From NCBI GenBank assembly GCA_019054805.1, contig JAHQIY010000010.1:1843501-1907500 (forward strand): a DNA stretch of 64,000 nt. Reading direction: 5' to 3'. The stretch is from Brachionus manjavacas. Taxonomy: Eukaryota > Rotifera > Eurotatoria > Ploima > Brachionidae. Within the stretch, counting starts at the first letter, position 1. Each line of letters begins with the position of its first letter. The position numbers were made by a program, and so were the translations under genes. Shown in pieces: positions 1 through 12,752 of this stretch. The notes under the pieces are model-generated. The model had not been told where the DNA came from. It saw nothing but the letters and a program-made list of their open reading frames with translations, and ran no database searches.

Positions 1-1157
1 TTGCTCACGAATGAATTCGAGAACAATTTTTTGTCCTCGTTCTCTCCCGAGCTTGTTCTAATGAACAAATTTTCCTCGATCAAAAACCTCTCTTTGAACT
101 TCAAGTAGCTGAATGAATAAATTGGAATTAGACTTGATATAATAGACAAACTGAGAAAAGAGTACAGGGCGTAGAGTTTGAATTGGTCATTGATGAACAG
201 TGTCTGGTAGCTGTGGTCGACCACTGTGACGCTGAATAGACTGCCGAGTATGTTTTGTTTGGATATGTAGAAAAATATGTACAGTTGAAAGAGTTGTTCG
301 AGCATGTTGAACAGACCGATTGAGGATATGGCATAGGCCAGCGTTTTGTTGGTGTACCAGAAAACTGATCCATAGCGAATGCTGATACTAAGATAGGCCA
401 AAGTAATGCTGATAAATTCGAGCTTGAATTTGGTCAATATTTGTAATAGGAATGGATTTTCGAATAGAATTTCGGCACTGTTCTCGCTCTTCAGTCTGAT
501 CAGGATATCGATCAAGCATTGGGTGAAGTTTTGACTGCGGCACGATGTGTCCAGCAAAAAATTTATTTCCTTGGTGATCAGTGCGTTTTGGTGATAGATG
601 AGGTCTTGGACTAGCAAAGAAAATATTGACATGAGATGAAGTATGGAGTTAATTGGCAAGAAGTGGCGCCAAACTAGAGAAATTAATTTGCTCAAGTGTT
701 TGACTGCAGAGGTTGGTACATTTTTTGTTTGCATGCTCGATGCTGAATCGAGCGGGTCTATTTTTTGCCCCGAATCCAAGTGTTTGTGATGATGGTGCAA
801 TTTTTCGCCAAAAAAGTCCCGCCCTAGCTTTACACCGTCATTGGAAAAGTTCCCAATTTTTTTATTAGAAAACACAAAAAAAAGAATGAGGAAAAATGTG
901 GAAAAACATGTTGAACAAACTCGGACTATGTATTCTTGGTTTGGTTTGGATTCTAGGACTGATAGACTAGGAAAATTTGAATTGTTAATGGGCGGTGCGA
1001 GCTCCAGAGAATTCCGGTCCAATGTCTGCTTCAGATCCAAGATAGCTGCTATTCGATCACGTATCAGAAACACGTGTATCAAAACAATGAGGACAGAATA
1101 CCAGCTTGACCATATCGATATGCAGCACTTTCTTGAATTAAAAATTTTTAGGCACAT
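1..1157 (-). CDS. multi-pass membrane protein, 5' part (runs off window)
   Basis: An open frame on the minus strand starts at ATG 1157-1155, two codons after an in-frame TAA (1166-1164), and runs 385 codons to the window edge without a stop. Six hydrophobic segments are visible at about residues 15-33, 80-97, 166-188, 247-262, 275-300 and 328-350, separated by polar loops; a His cluster (HHHHKH) sits at about 121-126. This is an integral membrane protein of unknown role. The layout loosely recalls the insect Tincar family, but that is a guess from architecture, not from recognised motifs. An AG lies directly before the ATG, so a 5' exon or spliced leader could join there. The opposite-strand frame at 841-1191 is a shadow of this gene. 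I am confident that it is coding, not of its function. Confidence 0.75.
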   Translation of the reverse strand, partial: MCLKIFNSRKCCISIWSSWYSVLIVLIHVFLIRDRIAAILDLKQTLDRNSLELAPPINNSNFPSLSVLESKPNQEYIVRVCSTCFSTFFLILFFVFSNKKIGNFSNDGVKLGRDFFGEKLHHHHKHLDSGQKIDPLDSASSMQTKNVPTSAVKHLSKLISLVWRHFLPINSILHLMSIFSLLVQDLIYHQNALITKEINFLLDTSCRSQNFTQCLIDILIRLKSENSAEILFENPFLLQILTKFKLEFISITLAYLSISIRYGSVFWYTNKTLAYAISSIGLFNMLEQLFQLYIFFYISKQNILGSLFSVTVVDHSYQTLFINDQFKLYALYSFLSLSIISSLIPIYSFSYLKFKERFLIEENLFIRTSSGENEDKKLFSNSFVS

Positions 1158-1259
1158 CTTCGATTACACAAACATGATCGACACTCTCTAATAAAATAAT
1201 CTAAATTAATTTTATTTTTATTCTCTAAAATTGAAATTTAATTAAAATGTTGGTCTAGA

Positions 1260-1378
1260 GTGATATTTGTAAATTATTGTTTTTAGTTTGTGCTAAAATG
1301 TCAGTGCTGAACTAAATTTAAAAATCTCGTATCCGGATTTAATTGTAACAATTGAATAAATCTTATCTTATCTTACAT
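1260..1378 (+). repeat. LINE-like 3' tail with TCTTA repeats
   Basis: A short segment ends in AATAAATCTTATCTTATCTT after a partly palindromic ATCCGGAT. A short hairpin followed by a simple A/T-rich repeat is typical of non-LTR retrotransposon 3' ends. No coding remnant precedes it, so it would be a severely 5'-truncated copy. Confidence 0.35.
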
Positions 1379-1380
1379 TG

Positions 1381-2904
1381 TTCATCTATAGAATTAATCA
1401 ATCCTCTAAGGCTTAAAAAAAAAGAGTATCACATGACCTCTATTTAGGTTGTAAACCCTAATAAGTCTATATTAAATTACAATTTCACTGATTCTTATCT
1501 ATTTTTTATTTTTTATTTTTAAATATTCTTAATTAATTTAGATATGCAAATACAAACTTGTTAAATCCATTCATGAAGGTATTAAAGATCGAATAGAGTG
1601 TCAAAAATCATGCCAAACAATTTGTTTACTATAAAAGCATAAATTCTCTGTGAATTAAGAAGAATGGGTTTATAATTTGACGTGAACTTTTCCATCACTA
1701 GTTCACAAGAAATAACTTAATATTTTTTATTCTAAAGTCTGGACACTGGAACCATTTTTCTAAGAGAAAACGAAAAAATGAAAGATTAAATCTTTGAGAA
1801 ATTTTTTAGAATAATTATTTTTTTGAAATTTTTAAATTAGATACAACTAAAAAAATATTTCAATTTTATTTGTCTTTTTTTTATTTGTCGTAGAAAAAAA
1901 CATCACTAATCTTTTAAATTGTATACGAAAGCTAATTTTCAAAAAAAATGGGCTTACTTATAAAATCTTAACTTAATTAAAATTAAAAATGATTATTTGA
2001 TAAATAAAAAAAAAAATTTATTATTTTAAAATTAAACAATAGAACCATAGAGATACTGATACTCGAGGAAGAGTGAAGTTGAGAGCAATTTTTTATCAGG
2101 AGCAGAGCTATTTATTTAAAATTAAATATGATAACTTAACAAAATTTTAGAATATTAAAAAAATTGCTAAATATAATTATAATTTCAAAATATAAATTTG
2201 TATTGAAAATTGATGATTGATTTGTGAATTATATTTTGCAATATAAAAATTTAATGTCAAATTTTTTACTTAATTTTTTTTCAGTTTTTTACCACAGAAT
2301 TTAGTAATTAAATTAATTATCTTAAAAAAATATTCATCACCAAAATATACATCACCCTCGCGGTGTTTACTGAATAAATAAATTATACAAAATTTCTCTG
2401 AATTAACTAAATTATAATAACAATAATATTAATAGTTTTAAAAAAAATTAAAATTGGTTCAATATCCATTTTAAAATTTTACAAAATATGTTAATTGCTC
2501 ACAATATTTAACCAACATTTTAGCCATCGAATTTTTTCATTTTTTTAATGCTAAACCTTTTTTACCAAAAATAAAATCCTTAATCCTTAATTAAATAAAA
2601 TTTATCAATAATCAGATTAAAATCTTATTGATGCTAAAATTTTATTATTTTGGTCCTTTAAAAAATTTAACTTAAGTTGAAATAGGTGAAACATGTGTTT
2701 TTTTTGTCGAAAACAAAAGAAAAAGAAATCAACAGCAGAAAATTTGGAAAATTTGATTTGAGATTCAATGCGTCAGGTGGAGAACAATGAATCAGCAACA
2801 TTTAATTATATTTAGTCGATTACCTTTACTCCGACAGAAGCTGACAACTGAGGAAATCATCTTAGAAAGTTAGGCAGTTTAGAGTTTTTTACAATCAATC
2901 TCCA
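1381..2904. other. AT-rich intergenic DNA, no gene seen
   Basis: Homopolymer-rich AT sequence with stops in all frames. A slightly more complex stretch near 2760-2880 has no frame I can support. Confidence 0.6.
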
Positions 2905-3673
2905 ATGCCATTAATTATTTTCAATACTAATTTAACTTTTTCTTCACAAAAAAAATCTTTGTCAAGTTTGGTCGACCAGTTTCAAATAAAACTAGGAAAA
3001 AATACAGAACATAACACCTAAAATTCTTTCCACTCAGGACATCAATTTTACACATAAATCAAAGCCTTATCAAGTTAAAGAACGAATGAATTATCTTTTA
3101 ATAAATTAATATTTAAAAAAAGCAAAAACTGCAAATTTTCTTATTAGAAAATGAACTAGATTTTTTTTGTCTTTTTCCTTTTTTACAACTCTTTCATTTA
3201 AAATTTAAAAAATTTTTTACTCAATAATTTTAAAGTATGCAAACTGAAAGAGGGTCTTTTGTCGCTCGGATTAGCTTTTAGTGGTTCACTTCCGAATCAT
3301 TCCAATAAAAAAAATTCACAAACAATTCTTTGATTCTAATTATTTATATATGAAACCAAAATATAGTATTATTATTATTTATTTTGATAATGCTTAATAT
3401 TTATTAATCAATACAATTAATTCATTCTGATTTAAACTTTTCTATTATTTGAAAAAAAATAGTTAGACAATTGTTTCATATAAGATAAAAAGGTAAATAA
3501 GTTTAATTTTTGTTTTTTTTTTAAATATTTTTGCATTTAAAATTTAGAATAAAATTTTTTAAAATTGATTTTTCGATTTTATGAACTCAAACTAAAAAAA
3601 TAAAAAAAGAACTTGGAAAAGATTTTTTTGTGAAGAAAAAGTCAAAATTAGTATTGAAAATAATTAATGGCAT
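2905..3673. repeat. inverted-repeat element (about 65-bp arms)
   Basis: The segment at 2905-2968 recurs as its near-perfect reverse complement at 3609-3673. The arms share ATGCCATTAATTATTTTCAA at their outer ends and CTTTTTCTTCACAAAAAAA further in. The spacer is about 640 bp of AT-rich DNA without a frame. This fits a non-autonomous DNA transposon or a fold-back repeat. I see no clear target duplication. Confidence 0.6.
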
Positions 3674-6600
3674 TTTAGAAAAAATTTTATTATGCTTTTT
3701 AAAAAATTAATAAAAAAAAATTTTGATTCATTGTTTTTTCCTTTTTTATTTTTTTACTTTTATTTACCTACAAAATATTTATTGCAAAATTTATATTTAA
3801 TTAAATATTTTAATTTGATTAAAAATTAAATAGACGCGAGTAACATGGTTTATATTTAGAAGCATGGAATCGAGTTGCCAAAATGGTCACTTATAAGAAA
3901 CGAAGAAAAGTATGACCTCTAGATAAATAATTTTTTTAATTGAAAAAAATTTTAAAAGTGAAATTTTAAAATAAATAAAATCAGCAATTAAGAAATGCGA
4001 GTGATGAACTAAAATTTCTTAAACAAAAGCATCTATTATTTCCAAATAATTTAAATTTTAAATTTTAAAATTAAATCTAGTAGATAGAAAAATCGCTTTT
4101 ATTTTATTTTTTTTTAATTAAAAATTTATAGAACTAATCGGACAACAAAAAAATATTTAGCTTAACTTCATCTAATTTATTTAATTAGCTTTATACGCCA
4201 AAAAAAAAAAGAGAAGGCATTGATTAGATAAAAACGAATGCTAAGGTTATATAATCCTACTGAAAAAATATTAAGTAACAAAAGTTTTAGCGTGTTTAAC
4301 CCTTTTTTTGGTTACTATTATTTAATATTGATTTATTAAATTCGGAATTGAAATTTATCATGGACTAAATAAAATGAAAGAAATAAAGAGTCAATAATAG
4401 AATATTGGAAAAAGTATTAAATTATAGGTTTAGAATAACCTGCAAAATTCATAGAAATATTCTGAATCTTTCAAAATAAATCAATCAATATCACTCATTG
4501 AAGCGAATCAAAGAAAAAAGAGTGTCGAAAAATTTCAAAGTTTCTTTGAAACTAAAAAATGCCGATGAAAGTCTAAGATGAAAATATTTTTTAACCCTAT
4601 TGTGTCTATCTAAAAGATAAGGATTTTTTTTCAAATTGAGCTTTAAAGCTAATTTTTAGATTAAATGTAAAAATAATTAGAAATTATTTATTTCTTAAGC
4701 TAGCTAATTTTTGTTGATGATAAATAGCAATAATAAAATAATAAATTTTATTTCATAAATTTAAATTTTCTTCTCCTAATAAGAGGCTAATTCATTTTAA
4801 TAAATAAATAAATTGATAATTTTGACATGTTGTATTCCATTTAAAGATAATTTATCAAAGTGCTGCTTTTTTAAAATTGATTTGATCATAATTAGTTTTT
4901 AAAATTATTTAAAAAAACTCAAATTTTTATTTTAAAATGCCTAAATTTAGTTCAACAAATTCAATTGCTAAAAAATGTTCACAATATTTACCTTTATTTT
5001 CTTGATTGTGAAAAATTCAGTATTGAACAAAATGCCATTTTTTTCTAAAACGTAGAAATTTAGTTTAAAGGCTGCTAATCATCTAAAAAATTTCAGCGAA
5101 ATTAGTCTAAAATATGGAATTTTTTTTCCATTTAGATTTTTAAAAATTTGAAAAAAATCCTACAATTTAAATTAAAAAAAAAATTTAAGGCGCTTTTTGG
5201 AATCTAGAAAAAAAAACTCAACCTTTGAACTAGGAAATTTTTGGAAAAGTGATACCTTGAACTGGAATTTAGGGTCAGTTTTGAAAAAATTTATTAAAAA
5301 AATTACCAATTTGTCAAGTGTTTCTAAAAATTATTTTAAATCAAAAAATAAAAGCTAAAAAAGATAAAAGTTCTCTTTGCCTTCAAGTCTTAAATACATT
5401 CAATTGATTATTTCTTTATCGTTTTTTGAACAACGAATTCACAAAATACGAAACTAGTGATGCGGTGAAAATCTGATCTTTACTTGATACCATTTAAGTG
5501 CATTTAAAAATCTCTTTTAAAAACTTTAGGCTGGAAAAAATTAACAAAATTATTTTAAAACCTTTTTGAAAGTAAGATTTAATATTCTATTTAATTATTT
5601 ATTTAATTAAATTAAACTCCATAAGCAGAAATAATACAGTAAAATTTGCAATAAAAAGAAATAAAAACAAAAAAATTTTTTAAATAAATTTTTTTGTTAA
5701 GAATTCTAGTCAAGTTATGGACCAACTTTAATAAGATAAATTAAGATTTTCCTAAAAAAACTTAAGTTATAGTCATGTAAGCACTATTTTATTGAGTCAA
5801 TAATTTCATCTTTTGTCTGAGAATTGGAGAAAAAATAATATCTAATTTTAAAGCTTACAAATTAAAAAATACCTCTTAACAATTGAAGTTGGCTTTTGAT
5901 CATTGCTTTTAAGAAACTTGCAAAGCCAAAAGCCAAATCTAATTTTTAATTTTTTTAATCCTTTTATCAAATTTTTAAAATGTTCTGTAATTTTCTTTTA
6001 TCTCTTTAACCAAATTAAGAGAAAGGAAATAATAGATTCTATCTGATACATTCTTCTAAAAAAGCTATATCCGAGCGGTAAGACACTCTTGTGAGCCTGC
6101 ATGTCCAAGAATAATATGATATAAAATTAATAAATTTTTTTTATATTTTCATATTTTTTGTGCAATATTTCAAAAACTAGAAAAATTACAAACTGCAAAA
6201 ATTTGTTATTTACAAATTGTATTGCTAAAAAATTATCTAACTTTAAAATTTTCATTTAATTTATTTTTAATTACTTTTTTTCATTTTATTTTCCCGAGAT
6301 TCTGTATTTCCTACTCTCAATATTTCAAAAGGAGACGTTGTTTGGAAATATTGGAAAAAAAACGTAGAACTTAAACAGTAAAACAACAAATAAACTAAGA
6401 ATGTCGAATAAATAATTTGTTTAATAAATGTGAATACTTAAATTAATCAAAATTTTCATTCTTTTAAATTAAGACAATTTTTAGGTACAGCTTCCAAATG
6501 ATTCTCAAGGTAAAGTCCTAATGTTTGGGATGCAACTAAACAAAATAAAATCAAATGAATTAAATTAGCAAAAATTTAAGTTTCCAACAGAGTTGGTCAA

Positions 6601-8823
6601 AAGTCAAAACTTGACTTAAAAATCTGCAGATTTTTTTTATAAATTTTAGTTTAAAAAAAAAAATTTGAATATTTTTTGTAAGCCTTTATCATTTTAAATA
6701 TTTTTAACAACTAACTGGAGCAAGTGAGCAAAACATCTTAAATGACTCGAAATGTCTTGCTATAAATTTTTCCTATTTATTCTACTTCTTCACATTCATC
6801 TTCATCTATTTTTTCTATTTTCATCAATCGGATGATAAGATTTTCTCCAAACTCAAGTTAGACTTTTATTTTGACTTTGACTTTTGGCAAACGCTGGTTT
6901 CCAAAAATGAAACAAGAATGATTGAGTTGCTTTTGTTTATAAAGTTAATAGAGATATTAGCTATTTTAGTCCAGATAAATGTTAATAGTTTATTAAAAGT
7001 AAAAAATTGAAAAATTTTACTGTTACAATTTGAAAATTTAGGGTTTTAGCGGGTAATTGAAATTAAAGAATGAGTTTTTAGCTTATAATGTATAGCGACA
7101 AATTGGATATGACACCCAAATTTCGGCTTACTCATTGTGGCTGTGGTGTCACCAGCAAATAAGCAAACTTTTATTTGCTAAATTTTGATTTATTATTACA
7201 TATCCATAAGTAACAAAGAGATGCTTAAAAGAGAGAGTCAAGCTAGTCGCTAAAGACTTGCTTGCTAAGCTTATAGATCTTTGTAACCTCTTTCTATTTT
7301 AATTTTACCTAACCACGGTCTAGCACGACAGTTTTCCAAACTTTTACTAATTTAGATCAAATAAAGAAGAAACCAAGTAAAGACTTTGTTTTTCATTTAT
7401 TTCAAACTCAGTAGCTTTTCTAACAAACTTCCGATTAAAACCTAAACTATTTAATTTAAATTTTATAAAGTGTTCAACAAATATCTTAACTCGTGTTGAA
7501 AGAAGACATCATTTAATAATTTAAAAAATATTAAACATTGATAAGATTTAAAAAAGGTCCAAAAGATCTTTGGACACTTGGAAATTGCATCACTGGGTTT
7601 CGTGAAAAACTCCGAAATTAATCTTGTGTCATTCTTGGATTTAAGTTCAACCTAATGTCCGTTTAACAAAAAAAAGTGCAAAAATTAGAACATTTAATTA
7701 GAACTAGCTAAACCAAAGATAACAAATAAAAGCTTTTTGAAAATTAGGCGAATTCTAAAGAGCTTTTCTAAACAATTAATTCATAGCAAGGGTCCAGTCT
7801 GGCCTAGAAAAAAATGAAAATTAAATAAATTTCCATTCTTAAACGCCTGCAAAACTAAAACAAAAGGTAGAAAATTAATCATTAAAACCCTAATGGCCTC
7901 GGATTTTGAATGAAAACAATCGCCAAATGAATTCGATCAAGCTGCGAGTCCAATCTTGCTCTTAGATGAAGCTAATTAATTCTGTTGATTATAAATCTCA
8001 ATTGAATTCGAGTCATAGAGCGAAATAAATTTCAAATAAAATTAATAAATAGCACATTTGTACATTGTTGTAAAACTTTTATCTATTCCTTAAAAATTGA
8101 CATTTTCAATATTTACTTTGCCATAAAGTGGAATATAAACAAGTTGGCGGTGAGCAGTTTATGTTTTATTTTTATATATGCAAAAGTTTATAGATTGAAT
8201 ATGAAAAAAACTAAAACTAAAAATTAGATACGCTTTGTTATCTATTGTTCCGCTTCATCCCATCATTCATATCTCGATTATTACCCTTAACCTTTGCAAA
8301 AAAATAATTTTAATTTTACGGTCGCTAATAATATACTAATGGTTTTATGTATTTATCCTTCTATAAAATATTAATGTTATCGATAAAAGGTTTATTATCC
8401 TGAATATTTTTACAGTCTGAAGTAAACAGGCTTTATCTAGATTCAAAACCAAGTTTTATTGTTTTCAGTTTTAGAAACCAATATTTAAGTCTATTCATAA
8501 AATAAACTTAAAACAATTGAACTCTCTTAGAAACAAGCTTTATTAAAATTTAAATTAATTTTTTTAATTTAATTGATTTCATTTTGTGAAATTGCTAATA
8601 CCTTTAAAAAAACTAAAAGATGGAACAGATACATAATGTTTAAAAACATTTGAATTTTTTTGATTACTAAAGCTCTTTTGAGTGGAGGGATCCCCTGGAC
8701 GGTTCTGGTGCATTTTGATCTAATCAGGGTAATCAAGGGCGCTATAAAAATATCCACTTAGTTTCAGCTTATTCTGATTATATTTTGAAGAGATACCGCG
8801 AAAAAAATATCTTTTTATTTAAA
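3674..8823. other. long AT-rich gene desert
   Basis: About 5 kb of homopolymer-rich sequence with no frame above noise. Slightly less AT-rich patches occur at 6060-6110, 7090-7330 and 7880-8000, but no protein motif can be read in them. Confidence 0.6.
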
Positions 8824-8873
8824 TTCATTCATGATTGAAATTAGCTTTAATTTCATTCATGATTGAAATTAGC
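8824..8873 (+). repeat. 22-bp direct repeat, two copies, period 28
   Basis: A 22-nt word (beginning TTCATTCATGATTGAAATTA) occurs at 8824-8845 and again, identical, at 8852-8873. It looks like a recent local duplication. Confidence 0.85.
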
Positions 8874-9734
8874 CAAACAACAATCTGTTACCGATTTTTT
8901 TATCAAAAAATTAACTTTTTTGACTCTTTTCTTTAAGATCTGTATTCAACATAAACTTTATGAAAGAATGCTTACTTTTTCTCTCAAAAGTTTTTTTATT
9001 ACAATTCTCCTTTAAATTTAAACGAGAGGCTAGAGAAAAATGACTTAAGAAATTTGAATTATAGAACCGATGGCCAAATCAAAATGTGGTGAAAAACCTT
9101 TAAGTATTTTTATTCAAGATAAATAAATTGCTTTGTGATCAAGAGATCAATGTAGAAGTTTTCAACATTCAAGCTTTCAATTTTCAATAGCCTTAACTTA
9201 ATTGATAGAGATTTAGTTTTAAAATTTGAATTATTTAATTTAAATACCTTTTTGTTAAATTTTTTCAATTAACAATGTAATCCATAACTTTTTTTTATAA
9301 ATTTAAAAATTTTTAATGCAGAATTTCTTTATTTTTAATATGATTATTTTTGATGAATTTAAATAAATGAAATTTTAATCATCGTTGATGATTATGGCAT
9401 GGGCACTGGCCTGTTGATTAACCTTGGAATTCTAAGATCTGCATGTATTTCTCTTATTTTCAACTACACTGATTGCTCAATGCCAAACATGATTACATTT
9501 TCTTAATACACTTCATTTTTTTATTTGTTTTTAACCCTCAAATTTTTTTATATTTATTAAAACATGTTTTACCGAATAAAATTTCGATATCCAAGTAGGC
9601 AAGAATATGGAGACTTAAAGAAGGTTTCTGTAAATTAAAATGAGTAGATTTTAACAATAAATTTTTCGGAAAAAGGAATTAAAATTTAAAAATCCGAAAA
9701 ATTTAAGCCAAGTTTTTACAAATTTTAAGAAATC
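8874..9734. other. AT-rich intergenic DNA
   Basis: No gene seen. A more complex patch near 9390-9450 resembles nothing I can name. Confidence 0.5.
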
Positions 9735-10780
9735 TCCATCTAATGGTATGGGAATATTATCTAATTTAATATCCCAACCTGCTTTCACATCTTTAAGTGG
9801 GACAAAAGCCAGTGCGCTGAATCTATGTATTCGAAAATAATTATAATGAGTTCTTTTTTTGCATTTTTCGAAGAGTTAGCGAATTAAATCTTGGTTAAAA
9901 TGAAACCAGCATCCGTAAAATTTTGAATTTTCAAAATTGATGCTTGTAGGAGTGTTTCCAGTACGCTAAGCGTAAAATTATTGCGAAACAAAATTTCCTT
10001 TACGCTTGTAAAGCCTTTAACACTAGAAGCACCAAACACTACTTGACTCGTTTTAATGGAATCTAATGGATAAAAATTTATTATTTGGAAAAATCTATTC
10101 AAAACTTAATTTTAATTGAGTGAAAATACAAATTTGGCTAAAAAAAGTATCTGGCAAAAGATTTATCTTCTAATGAATTCATTCCTTTTTGAACCAATTT
10201 TTCGTCTTTCATGTAAAATACGCAAACTATAATTTTTGAATTTTTTAAATTATCTTCGTTCAAGTATTAGGATTTGAGTCAGATTTTTAAAGATTTGTAA
10301 ACTTTTTATTAATATTTTATGACTCGTCCATTGATTTTGTTGATAAATTTAAAATTTTGATCAAGTCAAAATGACTCGTTTTGGTGCTTCTAGTAGTAGT
10401 AAATACTTGATTTTGTACAAAGAAAAAATTTTTTTTTTTTGAATTTAGTTAATTTAGAAAGTTATTCTTATTTTTATGCTGAAAAAAAATTTGCTCAAAT
10501 AGCAAAAATTGACTTGGATTTTAGTGGGCAAAAATCGAAAAAGAGTCATTTTGACTCGTTGGTGCTTCTAGTGTTAATGTAAGTTTCTTGCTCTTTATTT
10601 TGTAGCAGAATGCAAGCTGCTGGAAATATTCTATTTTGAAAGAAACCATGAATTGATAATATTTGATGAAAATCAGTTGGACACGTCTTGAAGGTACCAT
10701 AAAAATGCCATCTTGTTGTATTACCTAAAATTTTAATCCCGATTTGTGACATGAATATTAAAATACGGTTGTCATCATCT
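9735..10780 (-). pseudogene. MULE-type transposase relic, split by a MITE
   Basis: Read leftwards, the upstream half (about 10780-10578) gives a stretch with RWHFYGTFKTCPTDFHQ and a following IHG, the conserved start of the MULE (Mutator-like) catalytic domain with its D/GTFK motif. The downstream half (10016 to about 9735) continues with an acidic/QA segment, a GCWFHFNQ motif and ALAFVPLKDV, in the usual family order. Frameshifts and stops break both halves. The two halves are separated exactly by the TTAA-flanked element at 10021-10573. Removing that element and one TTAA rejoins the reading frame across ETY-IKG. The zinc-finger N terminus and SWIM C terminus are not visible here. Confidence 0.8.
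10021..10573. mobile_element. piggyBac-like MITE, copy 1, TTAA target site
   Basis: The element is bounded by TTAA on both sides (10017-10020 and 10574-10577). Its ends are inverted repeats: CACTAGAAGCACCAA on the left and the reverse complement ending GGTGCTTCTAGTG on the right, each followed inward by an AGTCAAAATGACT-type palindrome. A third copy of the terminal sequence lies inside, at about 10364-10396, in right-end orientation. TTAA duplication is the hallmark of piggyBac transposons. There is no transposase, so the copy is non-autonomous. A close relative sits at 17450-17987. Confidence 0.85.
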
Positions 10781-11264
10781 TCATTATCTAATTGATGAAA
10801 GAGCTCATCATTAAGGTGGCATAAACAACTTGAATGCTTTTTGGATTAATTGATTTTTTTTTGTTTCTATATTTGAATTTAACTTTTTAAATGTACTAAA
10901 CAATCAACTGAACATTGGAACATCTTTGAATGATAATGCTCAATTTTGTTTCTTTTCAAAATTTTGTGATTGACTAAGGCACCAAATTTTTTGTTTACTT
11001 GACCCTAACTCTTTTTTGTACTTTTTGGTTATTTTAACTATAATTACTATAAAAAAATTAAACAACTTATTATTGCTAGATGTTACCGAAAGAGAAATAT
11101 TAGTTAAACTTAACATTGATATTTTAACAATTGATTAATTAAAATCTATATTTTAATCATCAAAATGTACACAAAGTTAAAGGGCCAAATAAAATAAAAT
11201 TCTGATAAAGTACAGAAAGTACAGAAACGATTTATACTTTTTATATTCTCTTTCTCTATACCTC
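10781..11264. other. AT-rich spacer
   Basis: May hold degraded upstream parts of the MULE relic; no frame can be supported. Confidence 0.4.
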
Positions 11265-12440
11265 TCAGAAAGTTGCAGAATCTGTCCACAAACATGACCG
11301 GCTAGTTCGGATCGAGTCCAAAAAATTTTTTAACTTGAAGAAATTACAAAATTTAGATACACCTGGTCTTGATAACCCTGCTGTCTTTTTTGCATCACGC
11401 ACAAGCTTCAACTCATACTCGACGACACCCTTTTTGACTACAACCTTCACCAGCTTACATATCGTCTTATGTTTCTTGACTAGCTGCTGTGATATAGCGA
11501 CATCTTTGTCGATATCACTGGAAAGTTGATTAACTTAACCATGAGCGTTTAAGTTAACAAGGAGCATAAATAGCTGCTCCAATACGTCTTACGAGGAGAT
11601 CGGATAGACGGGCCCAAGGGTACTAATATAAACATTACAGCTGCTCATTGCTCTTTTCGATGCTTTTACAAATAAAAAGGCGTCTCTTGCGTTTAACTAG
11701 AGCAGCAATACCGCTATTCCACCACGGCGGTTTAACATTAAGTGGTTTTGGCACGCGTTTCTTGACGAATACACGGCGCGCGTTTTTTGTCAGCCGCTCT
11801 TTCACTTGGCGTGCGATCCTCGTCAATGTAGATTTTTTTGTATTGCTCGTTTTCACTTTCACGCAACTTTTTTTGCGTTACGTAGTATTGCCATTTTGGC
11901 GTCAACTGACTCCATCTCCAAGACATCCAGGACTCGTTCGTTCATCATATTTCGCGCATGTGCTGTATTACCTGTTATTTGACTTCTGATACGCCAGGAC
12001 TTGATAACCCTGCTCTCAGCGACCCCAATCTCACTCGTTAAACTCCTTCCGTACACAACTCAGCCGGTATTGCTGCTATGACATTATTTGCGCACTCGGC
12101 TTTTTTATCTTGTTTGCCATTGAAACCGCATATTTATCCTTGTGAACTTTGCTAGCCATGATCTTCGACCAGTCGAGTGGTGCTGGTGCTGTTTCCTCTT
12201 TTTTACTCTTCTATAACTCGTCTAATTCTTTTCTTAGTTACTTGTTCTCTTCTTGTACAATTTCATACCATCCACGAGCTTGCCCTTGATCCAAGCTTGC
12301 TGCTTGCGCACACAAGATACTAGAGCCGCATTATTCGCCGTGCCTTCCCGATCTGATGGCCACTTGGACTCTTCTGACCAGCTTGCTTGTATATCAGCTA
12401 GCTGCGTTTCCATTTTTCAAAATATGTTAGATAAATTTTT
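11265..12440 (-). pseudogene. LINE relic: ORF1 remnant and ORF2 linker
   Basis: A patch clearly richer in GC than its surroundings. Reading leftwards on the minus strand, METQLADIQASW (about 12428) begins an ORF1-like region, followed by fragments such as EIGVAESRVIKSWR and ESVDAKMAILRNA, which resemble the RRM-like part of non-LTR ORF1 proteins. Next comes KPPWWNSGIAALVKRKRR (around 11730-11660), the basic linker that joins endonuclease and reverse transcriptase in many LINEs, and then a YELKLVRDAKK segment. Stops and frameshifts are frequent, and the endonuclease and RT cores are missing. Confidence 0.65.
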
Positions 12441-12712
12441 TTTCTTAATTTTTTCAATTTTTTCCTTTTTTTTTTTTGAAAAATATTTTTTTATTTTGCT
12501 CTGGAAAAATTCTTTAAAAAAGTTTTGTGTTTAATAATTTTAAACTTGAAGAAAAAACAAGGAATGAAGAAATTGCTCTAAAATCAACCATCTGAGAAAT
12601 TTATTTCATGATTCGAAAATATTAATTTAAATTTTTCAAAATAACAAATTTTTTTTTTGATACCACAAAAAATAAAAATATCCATTAAAATTTAGAAAAA
12701 AACAAATTTATC

Positions 12713-12752
12713 AGTAGTATTAGTAGTAGTAGTAGTAGTAGAAGTAGTAGTA
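12713..12752 (+). repeat. (TAG)n microsatellite
   Basis: A run of TAG triplets with one GAAG interruption. Confidence 0.9.

Noticed and set aside
841-1191. 116-codon plus-strand frame
   Set aside because: It starts at TTG and is the antisense shadow of the membrane-protein gene.
6064-6110. tRNA-like stretch (TATCCGAGCGGTAAGAC)
   Set aside because: It resembles an A-box, but there is no B-box and no cloverleaf can be drawn.
9390-9450. possible second tRNA/SINE head (ATGGCATGGGCACTGGCCTG)
   Set aside because: Box spacing is wrong and no other copy is visible.
12253-12534. 93-codon plus-strand frame
   Set aside because: Opposite strand of the LINE ORF1 relic, with a low-complexity Phe tail.
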